A DNA stretch of 64,000 nucleotides from positions 34,016,286-34,080,285 of the forward strand of contig NW_004624741.1 in NCBI RefSeq assembly GCF_000247695.1, read 5' to 3'. The notes under the pieces are model-generated. The model saw nothing but the letters and a program-made list of their open reading frames with translations. It had not been told where the DNA came from and made no database searches. Position 1 is the stretch's first letter. Each line of letters begins with the position of its first letter. Shown here piece after piece: positions 33,850 to 47,306 of the stretch. The stretch comes from Heterocephalus glaber (taxonomy: Eukaryota > Chordata > Mammalia > Rodentia > Bathyergidae). The translations under genes and the position numbers were made by a program.

Positions 33850-36380
33850 TATTTTATTTTTTGTAATTTTATGAGTTTAGTCATTGACAAATAACAATTG
33901 TATATATGCATAGGAAGCAGTGAGTGAGCTTCTTTTATATTATTCATACAGTGTGGAGAGTTTGAATGAGATGAGCTAAATGTATCACTCATTATCCTTA
34001 TCATTTTGGATGTGAAACCTTTGAAATCTAATGTTTCTTAGTATTTGAAATACACATATTGCATTATTACTCTGGCCACCCTTGCATGAAATGTGTCCCG
34101 AAGCTTGCTCTTTCTATTTAAATGAAATGAAATATACATTGATCAATATTATCTATAACTAATCAATCCCTCTACCTGGATCTGATAACATTAATTTTAC
34201 CCTACATATCTATGAATTCAACATTGTTAGATTCCACATATAAGTGAATCATGGAGTATTTGTCTTTCTGAGACTGGGTGATTTCCATAGCAGAGTCCTC
34301 CAGAAGCAGCCATGTTGGTGTATAGGAAAGGACCTCTGCCATTTCACCTCATTACCTTTACACCTCATCTGGTGAGGGAACTTAGGTTGCTTCTGATCTT
34401 AGCTTTGTGAGAAATGCCACAATAAGGAGGGAGTGCAGACATTCTTTACTAGATTGATATCAGTGCTTTTGGAAACACACCCAAGGATGGGATTCTTCTA
34501 TCAGGTAATAATGGTTTTTATGGTTTTATGTTTTTAAATTTAGAGTGATCTTCACACTGTTCTCTATGCAGGTCGTGCTAATTCACAATGAGGCACAGGG
34601 TGATTTTATTCTACACCTCACCCTCACGGTCACCTTTTGACTTTTTGGCAATAGCCATCTTAACTATTGTGAGGTAATATCTCCTCCTTATTTTAATTGA
34701 ATTTCCTGATGACTGATGATATTGAGACTTTTTTCATGTATTTATTGGCAAATTTCTGTCTTCTTTGGAGAAATGTCTATGTAGGTGCTCTTCCCAGTCT
34801 GGTATTAAATTATTTGTTTTCTTCATATTGAGTTATTTCAGTCCCTAATACATTTATGTATTGGTAAAGTATCAGTATATATTTGCAAGCCTTCTTCCCA
34901 TTTTGTGAGTTGTCTCATCACTCTGCATTTCTGTTAGTACTAAAATATTTTTGGTTCAAAGCAATATCATTTGAATTTTGCTTGTCTGGTTTGCATCATG
35001 TTGTGTTCTTTAGGAGTTATATCCAAGAGGATTTAGCCCAACTTAATAATGAAGTGCAATTCTCCTATCTTCTCTTTCATCATTTACACAGCACAAGGTC
35101 TTAGGTGAAGTTCTTAGATTCATTTTTGTATATGATGTTCAGTAAAGATCCTGTTTCATTCTTCTAGCTGTGAATATGAAATGTTTCACTGTCATTCTTG
35201 AAGAGACCATCTTTTCTTTCTCTGTGTTCTGCTCTCAGCACTTTATACTGGATCATAGGCTTTGAATGGGAGTTTGTTTCAGGGCTCTCTCTCTCATGTG
35301 TTTTGTACCAATGTGTCTGTCTTCTATGCTACGCTCATGGTAATTTGATCACAATAAATTTGTACAAGGCCTAAAAGTCAAGTAATATGATGATTATATC
35401 TCTGTTATTTTTCTGAAAGTTTGCTTTGAATAATTGCAATCTTTAATTGATACACAGAAATCTTAGCATTTTTTTTCATAAGAAAATGTAGACATTTTGA
35501 AAAGAATTGTATTGAATCTGTAGATAATTTGGGCACAATAGACATCTTAATAATATTGATTCTTCCAATGCAGGAATTCAAAAACTTTTTCATGTATTCA
35601 TGTCATCTACTATTTATTTAAATGATATTATACTGCTTTCATTATTCACATCTTTCACTACTTTGTTTAGAATTACACATGAATGTTCAATTTTATGCTA
35701 TTATGCATAGGTTTTATATGTAATTTCTGTTAAGGTAGTTTTCATTAGTGGGCAAAAATACAATTTTTTTCTGTTTATCTTAGAACTTTATAAAATTTAT
35801 CATTCCTAACAGTCTCCTTATGGACTCTTTGTCATGTGCTGCATGAGAGCATGTCATCAGCAAACAAAGAATCTCCCTTCTTCCTTTCTTTGGTTGGATG
35901 GTTTTTACTCTCTTTTCCAATCTCTTATGTAGGGTTCCAGTGCTGCTCTGACTAGAAGGGGAGAGTGTGCATCCTTCCCTTTCGTGAGATCTTGATGAAA
36001 ACTTTCCAGGTTCTCACCATTGATGGTGGGTTTGCTGTGGATTTTCATGAGTGTCTTTGTTGCACTGAGGTACACTTCTCCTGTGCCAAACTTGTTGAGT
36101 GTTTTTATCATGAAAGTGTGTTGAATTGTGTGAAATGACTTTCTGAATCTCTTGAGATTATCTATGAATTGTCCTTTCTGTTGTTAATTTTGTGTATCAG
36201 CACATTGATTTGCATAAATTCAACCAAATTTGCCTCCCAAGGGTAAATCCCACTTGATCATGGTGAACATTATCTTTAATTGAGTTGGAATTCTATTTGC
36301 TAGTATTTTCTTGAAGACATGTGTATCTACGTTCATGAGCAATATTGGTTGTAATGTTTTTGCCTTTGGTCCAGGATAAT
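33850..36380 (-). mobile_element. Ancient L1, antisense, with ORF2 remnant (module C)
   Basis: The longest surviving copy of the old L1 downstream of the receptors. From 33850 to about 35420 it is antisense 3' UTR (CACATATAAGTGAATCATGG, CAGCCATGTTGGTG). From 35480 it is antisense ORF2: GTAGATAATTTGGGCACAATAG and ATTGATTCTTCCAATGCAGG are typical of the region after the RT domain, and CATGAGAGCATGTCATCAGC near 35842 is the position of the RT catalytic box. It is riddled with stops. It is old because the modules had it before duplicating. Confidence 0.65.
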
Positions 36381-37419
36381 TATGGACAATAAAATCAGTT
36401 TGAACGTGAATCTAGAAGCCCAGAGGAAGGCCAGAGAGGGCCTATAGCCCAAGGGATAACAGCCCAGCAACAGCAGTGCCAGGAAAACTCTTGCTTCTCA
36501 TAATCCACAGAGCAGTTTCAGTTCCACTGTGAAAGTGGCTGCTTCCATGAGGCAGGCTAGGTTTTGGTGAGAAATTTATTGCAGTTCTCCAAGTGTAGAA
36601 GTGGTAAAGGGAGGGGCTATTTGCAGAAGAGGCACATTGGGTAAGACTGAGACACTGTGGAAGTCAGAAGTCTCAGAATATCCCCACTTCAGTGTCATGA
36701 TCATTCTGCCCCAGTGAGGTGGTAGGAGATGGTGAAAGAGAGCAGGATGCAAGCTCAGAATCCCTGAGTTGTGCAGCAGCAAGGACCTCGGGCTGTTCAG
36801 GACACTGTGTTCAGCTCCCCCAATTGGTGAGGAACCAGGCTGTTTCATAGGGTCTATGAAACCACTGGGTCTGAAAGTGCTGTGACTGATGTTCTCCTGA
36901 CACATACTCAAGCCAGTGTTGGCAGCTTTGCTCCCTGGCAGCCACCATCCAGCACATAACTCAGGGATCTCTGTGCAGAGTTGGCCTGAAGTTCTTATTC
37001 ATTTTTTTGTACAAAAGAAAACACTAAGAAATCTGCATGAAAGTGAATAGCATATAATGCCCATAATCTTTCTCAAATGGGAAGGGATCAGAGATGGAGG
37101 GCTAGAGGGAGAAGAAGGAAAGGGGGATGGAAGAAGTAATGGAGATATTTTATGTGCACGCATCAACTCCACACAAGGTATTCAACATTATGTACTGCAA
37201 ATATGTACTAATAATGAAATAAAGATCTTATCTTTGTAGCTTATTAATTCAATGATTTGAAAATACTAAGAGGTGAAATTTTACATGCACCAATGACACA
37301 TGAAAGTGTATCTGAGATACACAAAAAGCACCCTTGTGCCCAGCTCTAACACACACACATACAAACACACACAAAGATGTAGTGAAAAATGCCTTCTTGG
37401 TGATTCTTTCAGTTCCTAG
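36381..37419 (+). repeat. Right end of the C unit
   Basis: 36381-37015 is unrecognised; one 111-codon minus-strand frame (36576-36911) has no domain and no second copy to test it. 37016-37380 aligns with 56070-56290 plus 56766-56880 in the D unit (CTTTCTCAAATG, GGTGAAATTTTACAT), showing the D unit carries an extra insert there. An AC-rich microsatellite is at about 37350-37374. Confidence 0.5.
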
Positions 37420-38034
37420 CACAGCCGTTGACTCACTTCACACAGGTAAAGAGGCCCCTGTGCTATGAGCTCATCCAGCTCTGACCAGCTGTGTCACAGC
37501 TTTGTGACCACATCATCACCCCCACTGTGGTTCAAAACTAAAATGCCTCTCACAGCCTCCTGTGATGGTGATAGATCTAGATGCTGCACTCAGAGCGGGT
37601 TCACTTACCAAGGAGCTCAGGAGCCCACTGTGCTGTGAGGAGGCCACCTGGATGGAGGAGGTTGCACAGGGGTGAGCTGTAAGGATGGATTCTTCTCCCT
37701 GGCTCTTCCTCCTGCCTGATCCCTGAATGGAGTGTGCACGTTCCTCTGCCATAGCTTCTGCCTGCCCCTTGATTCTGTGCATCAGCTCACTGTGGACAGA
37801 GTCATCTAAAATTGATGAGCTAAAAAAATGCTCTCTCTCTAAGCTGTGGGTATTGGGTATTTGGTTCAGTGATGAAAAAAGATGACTAATGCATGCTCTC
37901 TGAGAAATTCTCTTCTCTTTTCACTAGATTATCTACAAAAAATTCTTTATACACAAATATAAGGAGAAACTCTACATTTCTCTGATTTGAATGTGGTTTA
38001 ATTAGCCATAGAAGACACCAAGGAAGTAGATGGC
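37420..38034 (+). repeat. Left-edge segment of the D unit
   Basis: 37420-37760 duplicates 22006-22330 and starts the second large unit. From about 37790 to 38034 the sequence has no match in the first unit, which continues instead into inverted retroviral DNA. No gene seen. Confidence 0.6.
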
Positions 38035-38535
38035 TGTGGGAATTGGTCAGGAGTGACTTATTAACTAAGTGGTTAAACTCTGGGAAAAAAGTGCATAGGC
38101 TCTGTAAGGAAGGAATGGTCAAATCCAGGGCAAAACCACACAAATAATAAAACCAAAATAAAAGGGATGCAGGGTCTGTGAGGAATGAATGGTTAAATTA
38201 TGGGGCAAGTCACATGGAATGTGTGAGAATTGAATAGTTACACAAGAAGCTTAGATCAGTAAAGCATGTTGTGTCTGGCCATGTCCTTCTCTGTTCTCCA
38301 TGAAAAACTGCCCTGCCTTGAGACAGCTCCTGGACCAAACTGCTTTTCTCTGCTCTTTCTCATACACTGATATTCTAAATAAAAGCCAGACCATTCTCAG
38401 CTTGGTGGCCATTCCTTCTTCCAGAGTCTCCCTGATGGGTGGGTATTGTGGTTGGAGAAACAGCTCCTTTGGGCCCTTGCATTACTAAAGTGAGTCTTGT
38501 GTCCCAGTAAGTTTTTCATGCTCCATGCTGCCTTC
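38035..38535 (+). mobile_element. 5' LTR of the second-unit retrovirus
   Basis: Starts TGTGGGAATTGGTCAGG, aligned with TGTGGGGGACTTGG at 42733. It shares TAGATCAGTAAAGCATG, GGCCATGTCCTTC and CAGAGTCTCCCTGATG with the 3' LTR. It keeps an intact AATAAA at 38378-38383. Its U3 is longer than in the 3' LTR because of an imperfect direct repeat (around 38092-38135 and 38166-38212, GGNTCTGTNAGGAANGAATGG). The right end is uncertain, and I could not recognise the primer binding site. Confidence 0.62.
38378..38383 (+). terminator. Poly(A) signal in the 5' LTR
   Basis: AATAAA in the R region. The same position reads AATGAA in the 3' LTR at 42.99 kb and AACAAA in the first-unit LTR, so only this copy retains the hexamer. 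Confidence 0.5.
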
Positions 38536-41500
38536 AATGGCTCACTGCCACAAGTGTTGCCCTGTGTGAGGAAAGCCTGCTGCTGCAGATCAGTGAGGAT
38601 GGCTGGCAGGCCAAGCCTGGGTAAAGAGCAAGGAGGCATCCTCTCTTCGTCCAGGGAAGGGAACATAAGCATCTGGCGAATAGCTTAGGAAGCCTAAGGG
38701 AGTTTGAGGGCCAGGTTTATCAGCTCAGATGTTTTTGTAACTGTCCAGTTGCTAAGAGAGCAAGGGCAGTTCCTTTGTTTCCACGTTGCTTATTTTCAGT
38801 TCTCTTGCTTTGCCTGTGATATGAGCCAAACTTTAAGAGGGAAAAACAATGTGAGCAACATTTACAATGTCTCTTAAAAATGAAAATTCCTATCAATATT
38901 GTTACAAATACTCAAAGCCATGCCAAAATCATCCAAGAGTGCACTCTGATTAAATCTGTTTATGTTTTCTCTTTCTGATCTTGTTTGTCCATTAGCCTGT
39001 TAATCTGTTTTAATAACTGATAAGGTACGTGAGTCTGCTTCATTAAAATTTTTCAGCTCTCATAAATTTTAGTTTTTCCTTTATTTTTGACCTTATAAAT
39101 TTCTGACTCAAGTGAATGTGCCAAAATTAAACTTGTTACAGAACAAAAACTAATAGACTTAAAGGGCATTTACACATAAAAGCCTTGCAGTTTGATAATA
39201 TAAATGTTATATGTGATTTACACTAATATATATGCTTTCTATGAATGTGTGTTAACTTTCAGATATATCTTATCCTCCAAGTTGATTTATGATAGACACT
39301 CATGATATTAGCCCAGTTAGTGCCTATTGGTTTACATCACCTAACAATGGGATAATTTAAATCAGTTGCTAAAAGTAAAGATGCCTTTAAAGTTGGTGAT
39401 GTTTCCTTTCAAGTTGTTAGCCCATCAAAATGATATCAAAATTAGTTTTATAAGTACAATCCCTGTTGTTGGCTATATGTAATAGTTAGAAATATTTTTC
39501 ATTGGAATTCAAGGGATAAACATAAAAATGAGACTAAAAATTCTATATTGCTGGGACAGTCTCCTATTAATTAAGAATTAAAACCTCATAGCTTTTCAAC
39601 ATTGTTGTGCCTATCAAAGATCACTCTTAAAAATACAAATCAAGGATTGCTTTTGCAGCCTCTGGAATCCAATTTGGGTCTAAAAAAATTAAATTCATTT
39701 TTTGGCAATCTAGAGTTCAACTGGGAAATTCCACACTTGCGTGTGACAGGTCTGTGGGAAGAGGGAGACATGTTCCACACCATTTTTGAGTGGCCAGCTC
39801 TGCATAGGTAGAACATCCATTCAGAAGCCATAGAACACCACAGACTGATGTTTTAAGAATACCGAACCCGATGAAAGAAAAATTAAAACAGACAAGGTGA
39901 AAAAATAGCCTCATAATGAGCAAAAATAAAAAAGGTTATCTATAGATACTGCCTTATGATGTTGAAGACATTCTTAAACTAGCCTATAAAAGTGCTAGTG
40001 CTGATAGTGACTCCTCACAGCCCTTAAAAATTTTATAAGTATTACTAAAATGATTAATGCTTAGCAAAATGTTGGAAATGAGATTTATAAGACATAGTAT
40101 TTGCTTCTGCTTTAAAGTCTCAAAAATGTTATAATAGTGGCAAAGGGTGTCATTTTTAAAGGATTGTAAAGACAATAAGCCAGATAAAGAGACCAAACCA
40201 AATCAAAAATTCCCTCAATGTAAAAAATGACCTCACTGGGGTAATCAGTGCTGCTCCAAATTTGATAATAAGGGAAAACATTTTGCAAAAAGTAGAAAGA
40301 AAGGCCCAACTCCCTCAGTCCCAGTAAAAAGTGAGTCAACTCTAAAATATTACTGCTGTGGTGCAAGAGCAAACCTAAATTCAGAAGATCCTGTAGTTAG
40401 AAATCTGAGCTACTTAATAAATTTACTTTTGGCTTCCAACTCAAGTTGGTATTTTTGTTTAATTAATATGCAGAAAATATGTCATGTGTATTACAATTCT
40501 TAAATTACAAATATTATGTTAAATTGCTCTTCCCTCTGCTTTCTGCTGGTGATAAGAGCACTGACTCAAGGTTACATGAAAGTGAGCTGGCAGCCAGTCA
40601 AGTTTGAAAATGTAACATTCTGAGACCACAGGAAAAACAGTGACAGAGGGACACTTTAAAGTCCAAGCAGACACAAACAAGTTTGTTATAAAAAGATAAT
40701 GTAAGTAGGATAGAGGAAAATATATAAAGGAGGCTATAAAATAAGAAAAGCTTGTGGTAAATGCAGTTCATAAAAAATACAGATGTTTGTTTGTTGGTTG
40801 GGTGGATCTCAGACTATTTCTTCTGAAAGCTCCTTGTTGCTCAAGGAAGATGAGGGGCTATAGCCCTAACTCTCATCGGTCACTCCTCTCTAGGTTTCAG
40901 GTCCCCTCTCTGGCTGACACAGGCTACAACTCTCATTTCTACAATTAATACTAACCATGAGCTTTTCTGCATGACTAGCAGAGACACCCAGACTGATCAA
41001 TGGCAAAAACAAGACAAAGCTGCCTCCTAGGGCAGTTCCAAACTAATTTGTGACAGTCATTATTGCTGGCTTCATGATGTAGAAAATATATTAAATATTA
41101 TTTTCCAAATGTACAGGTCTTCAAAAATACAGATACAATTTCAAGGCTTATGGTTAAATGAATATATATATATATATATATGTTAAATATTTATAATACT
41201 GACAAAATGCTCAAATATTATGTGGTCCAAACAATATCACATAAAATACATCTTTGAACAAATGCATTCCTCTTAGGTGACACTTTATTGAAAGATTACA
41301 ATTTTGGGTAAAATTTCTTCATATCATTTAATATCATACTGTCATCATGATTGTTATGATAATGTGCTATATCGTCCTTGAACGTAAGTTTTCTCTATAA
41401 AATTTTATGATTGTTACCTGTTAGCAGTTTAACTTCTAAGACAATGATAATTGATTTAAAAAATACCAGTTCCTTGATTTGGCCTTTCAATATTGTCATT

Positions 41501-41850
41501 CATTCAGCCTATATTGTGGAGACTCTACAAGTGATTAAAATTGCCCCTGTTCTAATAAAAAAATGATCACTCTTTCCTATGTTCCCTAGCCTGCTAATGG
41601 AGGGAAATGCAAATTTCCTTATAAACTTTCTCCCAACTCTGAAATTTTAAACATATCACGAATATTGCTCACAACAGTATAAGACAAGCCATTGCAAGAA
41701 AGGACAAGGAGCTCTTTAGGACCAAATTATTAAGACAAAAAGGGAGGAGATGCAGGGGGGGCTCTGCTGCAAACAAGTGTCAAAATAACTATTTTCTTTA
41801 AATTTTTAAACTTATGATTCATGAGGTTTTATAACAGTATAAAAACAGCA
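38536..41850 (+). mobile_element. Degenerate retroviral internal region with gag nucleocapsid trace
   Basis: The stretch between the 5' LTR and the env-like segment. At 40127-40270 there are the remains of two nucleocapsid zinc knuckles: Cys-Tyr-Asn followed by Ser where the second Cys is expected, a His and Lys-Asp-Cys, then a Gln-Cys-Lys-Lys with a stop and His-Trp-Gly. The spacing and basic linker resemble betaretrovirus-like (class II) Gag. 40500-40735 is the inverted homologue of 22331-22560. Near 41700-41760 a basic frame runs into AAAAAGGGAGGAG, a second polypurine-like run. No intact gag, pro or pol frame exists. An (AT)n microsatellite is at 41162-41182. Confidence 0.55.
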
Positions 41851-42732
41851 ATTCATCACTAATACTGAACAGATGCTGCAAAGCAAAATAAATCCCTTCA
41901 CTTCTAAAAACCTGTTTCTTACAATGATCATGTAAGTCACATGCAACTCCAAAATTACAAAGTTATAAAGGCTCCTTATCCTTCTGAGTTTACTGACATA
42001 TACACCTCAAGTCAGTGACATTGTTTGTGGGGCTCATTTCTTACCTCACTTGTCTTACATATAGTTACATGGGAAAATCCAAGATCACCTCTTTCTTCTA
42101 ATGACATCTCACATATAGACAAAATGTAACTGCCAACTCCTGGTGCTGTAAGGACTATAGGAGGGTCTATATCCACCCTGACTATTCCAGTGGTTGGCAC
42201 TAGTAATCCTACAAATGGTTCTTCCTGACAAAAGAAAATCTGGCTGAAGATGCATCCACAAGATCTTTAGACACACAGTCAACTTAGGTGTGATGAGATT
42301 TATTATCTTATGTTCATCATATATCCCATTTAACCATTTAGAGTCCTAAGCAGAAGTCCAATACATTTTTAGTTTCCTTTCACACAAATCTGAGGGGAAA
42401 TGTTACTAATATCTAGGACCAACCAGAGGCCCAACTTCATAAATCACAGTCAAAGCTGGCAATGTCATCTTAAATCACCTTAACGATATAGCCTACTGGA
42501 ACAACCCCAAAACTTGGTTTTCTGGTCTCAAACTTCACATTTGATTCTTACTACTGTTGGAATTATCTTTTTTATTTTTTTTTCTTAAAGTCCTCAAGTC
42601 CCTTTGTATGCTGTTCCAGTGGATGCACTATGCTGTGGCCATGATGACCTTCCTGCATGAGGATGAGAACCTATCACACTATGTTTCCCTCTTCCTCCCC
42701 ATCTCAGATTTTATAAATCAAAAAGGGGGAAA
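41851..42732 (+). mobile_element. Retroviral env-like segment and polypurine tract, second copy
   Basis: Aligns with 22986-23916 over its length. Frame 42557-42769 contains a hydrophobic run followed by a polar tail and the AAAAAGGGGGAAA tract at 42720-42732. Stops interrupt the upstream part. This is a dead copy. Confidence 0.6.
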
Positions 42733-43155
42733 TGTGGGGGACTTGGCCAGGAGTGACAGATTAAACTGAATGATGAAAATGTAGGACAAAAGAGCACAGA
42801 TAATTACACTGTGTGTGGGGGGGGAGCGAAAGCACACAGGCTGTGTGAGATTCGAATAGTTAAACAACAATAAGTTTAGATCAGTAAAGCATGTTGTGTT
42901 GGCCATGTCCTTCCCCTTCCCCCAAGAAAACTGTCCAGGCTTGAGACAGCTTCTGACCCATACTACTTTTCTGCTATTTTTCTTAGACTAACATTCTAAA
43001 TGAAAGACAGAGCATTCTTGGTAGGATGCTCTTCCATCTCCCAGAGTCTCCCTGATGCCTCAGCACTCTCTCTGTGGATAAACACCCCAACTCTGCCTCC
43101 AGGTGACTGAACCAAGACTTGTCTCCCAGTAATCTCATCCTCCATGCTGACCCAT
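42733..43155 (+). mobile_element. 3' LTR of the second-unit retrovirus
   Basis: Begins TGTGGGGGACTTGGCC right after the polypurine tract and aligns with 23917-24335. A G-run (GGGGGGGG, about 42817-42825) interrupts U3. The end is estimated at ATCTCATCCTCCA. Confidence 0.65.
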
Positions 43156-46065
43156 GGTCTATCATCATGACAGATTGCCTCATGTGGCAGAGGACCAGGA
43201 ATTCAGCAACTCAAATGTGCAGCTCATTTTATGCAATATGTTGCTTTTGCACTTACTGTTCATGAAAAATATCAATGTTCCACAGTTTCAATAATATCAC
43301 ACCATTGAGTTCCTGATGTATTTGCATCATACATTAATGACACTTATTCCAGGTTATGTAAAATTGTATTTAAACATGCACTTTAGCACATTTGAGAGAT
43401 TTCTACCAGAGACATTCCCATACCTTTTCCTTTCCAACATTTTTCATCTTCCCAACTGAAATTCTGTACCCAGGATACACTAACTTCATATTACCTTATT
43501 CCATAATATAGAGAAGATTATTAATTCCTAATTTCCTTTTATGCGTTTTTGGATACACACTGTTCTGACAGTCTGTATAAATAAGAATATAGTTCAGGGG
43601 CATTTATCTGACTTGTGCACTGTGGGACATCAGATCTACCAGAATAAAAGTTCAGGACATGGTTTAGTACACAAACAGGGAATGCAGTGAAACACATGCA
43701 ATGGTTTCTGAAGTGCTGAAGTTACTATGATTTAGCTAAATTTAGTTATATATTTATATGACACTGTCATTGCTTATGCAATCAATAAAAGTCAAGCTTA
43801 TTCATTTCTGGATTGACATTTCCAACATATGACTAATTGTTTATAATCTTCCAGTTGTGGAAAAAAACAGGTATTATTTTCATTTTGCATTTTAAAAAAC
43901 TGAAATTCAGAACAATTATGTAGTTACTAACTAGTCCTGCTATTAAAGTTCAGTGCCAACATAAAACAAAATTTTCTGATATAGTTCTTATTGTAGCTTG
44001 TTCAGCCAAAAAGAAACTGTAAAATTATCATGATATTGTGGAATAATATGTCTAAGAAATGTGCCCTACACATAGCACAGGAGCAATTGTCACCAACCTC
44101 TGTGAATTGACCTACAGTATCAGCAATACATTAATAACATGAATGAACTAACAATACCTACCTTCAGAGTGACATATTTCTGGTGTACATTCTACAAAGT
44201 TTCACTTTGACAAAGCCAAAGGTTTTGTATTTGTTTAAGTCAACCAATGTTTTAATTAATCAATTAATCAAAAAGAGTTATTTTTCCAGGATAGTAATCT
44301 ATTTATATAAAGATTCTACTGTATTTTCTTTGATATGTGTGTATCATTGATTTTCCAAATTTCAATTATATATGTGTGGAAATCACTAAATTTTATTTAG
44401 ACTATATGCATTTCAAATTTTTCCCACTTTTTTTGTCTTTTAACTTCTTTAATTTTAGTCTCTTTTAAATTTTCAGGTTGGACATTTATGGCTTGCTCTT
44501 AAATGTATTTTATGTTCATGAGCACATTCAATATGTCTTATAAGTCCATTCCTCGCATCAAGGGAACCTAGTTGTAACATGTGGGTTCCAGAAGACTTGG
44601 GCAACCCCTACTCTTGGGTCATAGTTCCTATTCTCTTCAGCTTTCTCATCAGGGCTAGCAAATATCTGTCCACAACTTAAAAGAATAGAGGTTTAAATTT
44701 GCTTTTGGTTTCAAAGAATTCAGTCCTTGGTTTCCTGGCTGTAAGATAGGAACATAATCACAAAAGGACTTGGATAAAACAGGAAAGAGAGCAAGAAAAC
44801 AGCACCAGAGAGGAAGGGGTCATGGACTCAATATAGACCTTCAGGTCATGTCTCCATGACCCTGACACACCCAGAAGTGTACTTTACTAATCATCTAGGC
44901 AGCTGCTGACACAGTATCACATATCAAAGAATGACAAAAGCCTTGAGCATGGATGTCACTATTTGATACCATGATAATGTACATATTTGGTCCAAGGGTG
45001 AAAGTTAAAATTGATAACATCCTGTTGGTTGGGGATTCTTTACATTATTATTTTCCTCATTATTCTAACCTTGGTGAGACCACTTGACAAGTACCAGATG
45101 ACTGCATATGATCATTCAACACTCAGGGAGACAGGGTACAAAGGTGACAATTTGAAGGCCTACAGGAGGTATTAACTAAGTGACTGGGCATACTCAGAAA
45201 AAGCATTCATGAATCAGCAAAGCAAATAGAAACACACCCTAAAAGAGCCAAAAGAAGGACTTGCATTGTTCACGTAAGTATATGGGCTGTTGGTTTCTTT
45301 CAGCAGAGTTTCTACCACACCAGATGTATTTACCCAACCACAGCCGGCAGTGTTGGCTACCACCCCATTTTGCCTGGTTCACCTAAGGAATGGTGCAAAA
45401 AAGTCATGGTATCTAAAACAAATTTAACATGAAAAGTGGAGTTTTCTGAGCAACTGTAGTCTTTGCAATAGTTTTAGTGATAGTATCCAATGTTTGAGAG
45501 ATATTTCTTATTGTAATTTTACTTACATTTACTCAAAGCCAGTCTGGGAGCATTTTCCAAAAAAGATGCCCATGTATATGTGCTAAATTATTCTTCATGA
45601 CTTAGTGCAAATTAAGAGTTATAGACAAATAATCAATTTCTTTTAGGCACGGAGTGAAAATAGTATGGATAGTGTGTCTTTCCAGTCATTGGCCACATGA
45701 ATGGTGTGTCACCACATCCCTCTCAGATAAAACACATCCTGGGAAGGCACAGAAGGGAGCTCCTTGTTGGATGCCTTGGTCTTTCATTTCCACCTTTAGG
45801 GAAGCACTAGCAATATGCACATCTCAGGCTCCATTATCAAAGTCTAAGATACACTTAAATGCTACTGAATGTTACAAGGTCAGGGTTGTGAATTTGTTTC
45901 TAAAGTATTGCTTTATCTTTCACTTGTTTTCCTTATTCAATTTCTGGCATAATTTACTTCTAAAGCCATCAATGTAGGAACTGCCTGGTGCTAAAGAAAA
46001 TTGAGCAATCTGAGCTTGTGCACACAAAAACTAAACCCTAAAGGATGAAGTATTGTACTTTCTAC
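43156..46065 (+). repeat. Duplicated unrecognised DNA of the D unit
   Basis: Aligns with 24336-27235. No coding or repeat assignment can be supported. The 107-codon frame at 45654-45977 is closed by stops in the first copy. Confidence 0.6.
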
Positions 46066-47306
46066 ATCAATGAAACTCATTAGACATAAACTGGAGCATC
46101 TTTAAAATCAGGAAAATGCTTTTCTTTAACCATATCCTGGGGTTTTTATGCATTTCTTGCCCCAAAATTTGTGTGCCAGGCTTCCCAGTGTAAGCATAAC
46201 AGGAGATGACAGAACATATGAATGTGGAGCCTAATGAGAGTTCAGGAATTTATGGGTAAAAATCTCAGAAAAATATTAATAATCATTTGTTAACCAAAAG
46301 AGAGGGTTTTTAAAGTAGATCATGCTGTGGTCTTTAGCAGTTCTCTTCTGTTCTCTTTTCTCTTCTCTCCTGTCCTCTTCCTTTTGCTCTCTCTCTCCCA
46401 TCAGATGCTCAACAGCACCGATGCCCCTGCCATGCCCTGGGACCTCCATAACTGTTTGCTAAAATGCATTTGAAAAATGAAGTACTCCCCACAGGTACTG
46501 CGCTATGCTGATCACAAAAGAAACCATGACACAGAACAGCTAAGCTTCCTCAAGAACCTATGAATCAAAAATTCCCACTGAACATTATCTTTCCCTGTAT
46601 AAGCCAAGGACCAGGAAACTTTCATGATTAAAGAGGACATGATTCTCCATCTCTGAGCTTGGGAAAGCTGTGCTGTGTCACCTGCTTCTGTGGAGAAACC
46701 TCCTGGCCAAGTGGTGCAGTTCATGGGTTCAGTTGAACAAAAAATGTATTGCCTTGGACTGATATAGGACTAGAATAGGAAGGAGGTGGGGTTTTTTTGT
46801 ACCAGGGATCAAACTTGGGCCCTTCCACTTGTGCAGCAGGCAGCAAAACCACTGAGCTAAATCCCTGGCCCAAGAAGGAGTTTTATCATATATTTATATA
46901 GTTTCTGGTGTTCTTTGTTTATTCCCTGGCAAAAGAAAACAACTTACAGTTTTTTAAAAGTCTTATTAAGGCTTGGGAACTGAATAGCTGTGAATGAATT
47001 TTTCATGCTCTGATTTTAATTTTTCTAGAATTCTGTGCATGTCATGCATACTTTTGTAACATCTTGTACTGTTTCTTTGGAAAATACCAACCCACAGAGT
47101 GAAATTGCTCTCTCAATCACAGCACATTTGATGCAAGACCAAAGTTTTTGATATTTGCTTAATACAAGTATTATTAGCCTAATAATCAGTTGGGAGCTTG
47201 GACATTCATTGAATTGTGAGTGCTGTATGAAATATACTTGAGTGCTTCATTTTTATTAAGGATGATACACACACACACATAAACTACTTAAAGCTCTATT
47301 GGAAAT
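46066..47306 (+). other. Intact spacer before module D, with CT-rich tract
   Basis: About 1.2 kb that the C unit has lost at its L1 (27236-28566). It holds a pyrimidine tract at about 46340-46405 (TCTCTTCTG, TCTCTCTCTCCC) and a SINE, described separately. A short AC repeat lies at 47266-47279. The other frames are not supported as genes. Confidence 0.6.
46786..46873 (-). mobile_element. ID-like SINE in the spacer before module D
   Basis: On the minus strand, GGGCCAGGGATTTAGCTCAG (46854-46873) begins the SINE and a T-run at 46791-46798 is its A tail. The 7-bp repeat GAAGGAG flanks it (46779-46785 and 46874-46880). Confidence 0.82.

Noticed and set aside
36576..36911. 111-codon minus-strand frame
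   Set aside because: No domain, signal or second copy; flanked by ancient L1 and duplicated DNA. Could not be supported.
41162..41182. (AT)n run as a regulatory or origin-like element
   Set aside because: A simple microsatellite within degenerate retroviral DNA; nothing else supports a function.
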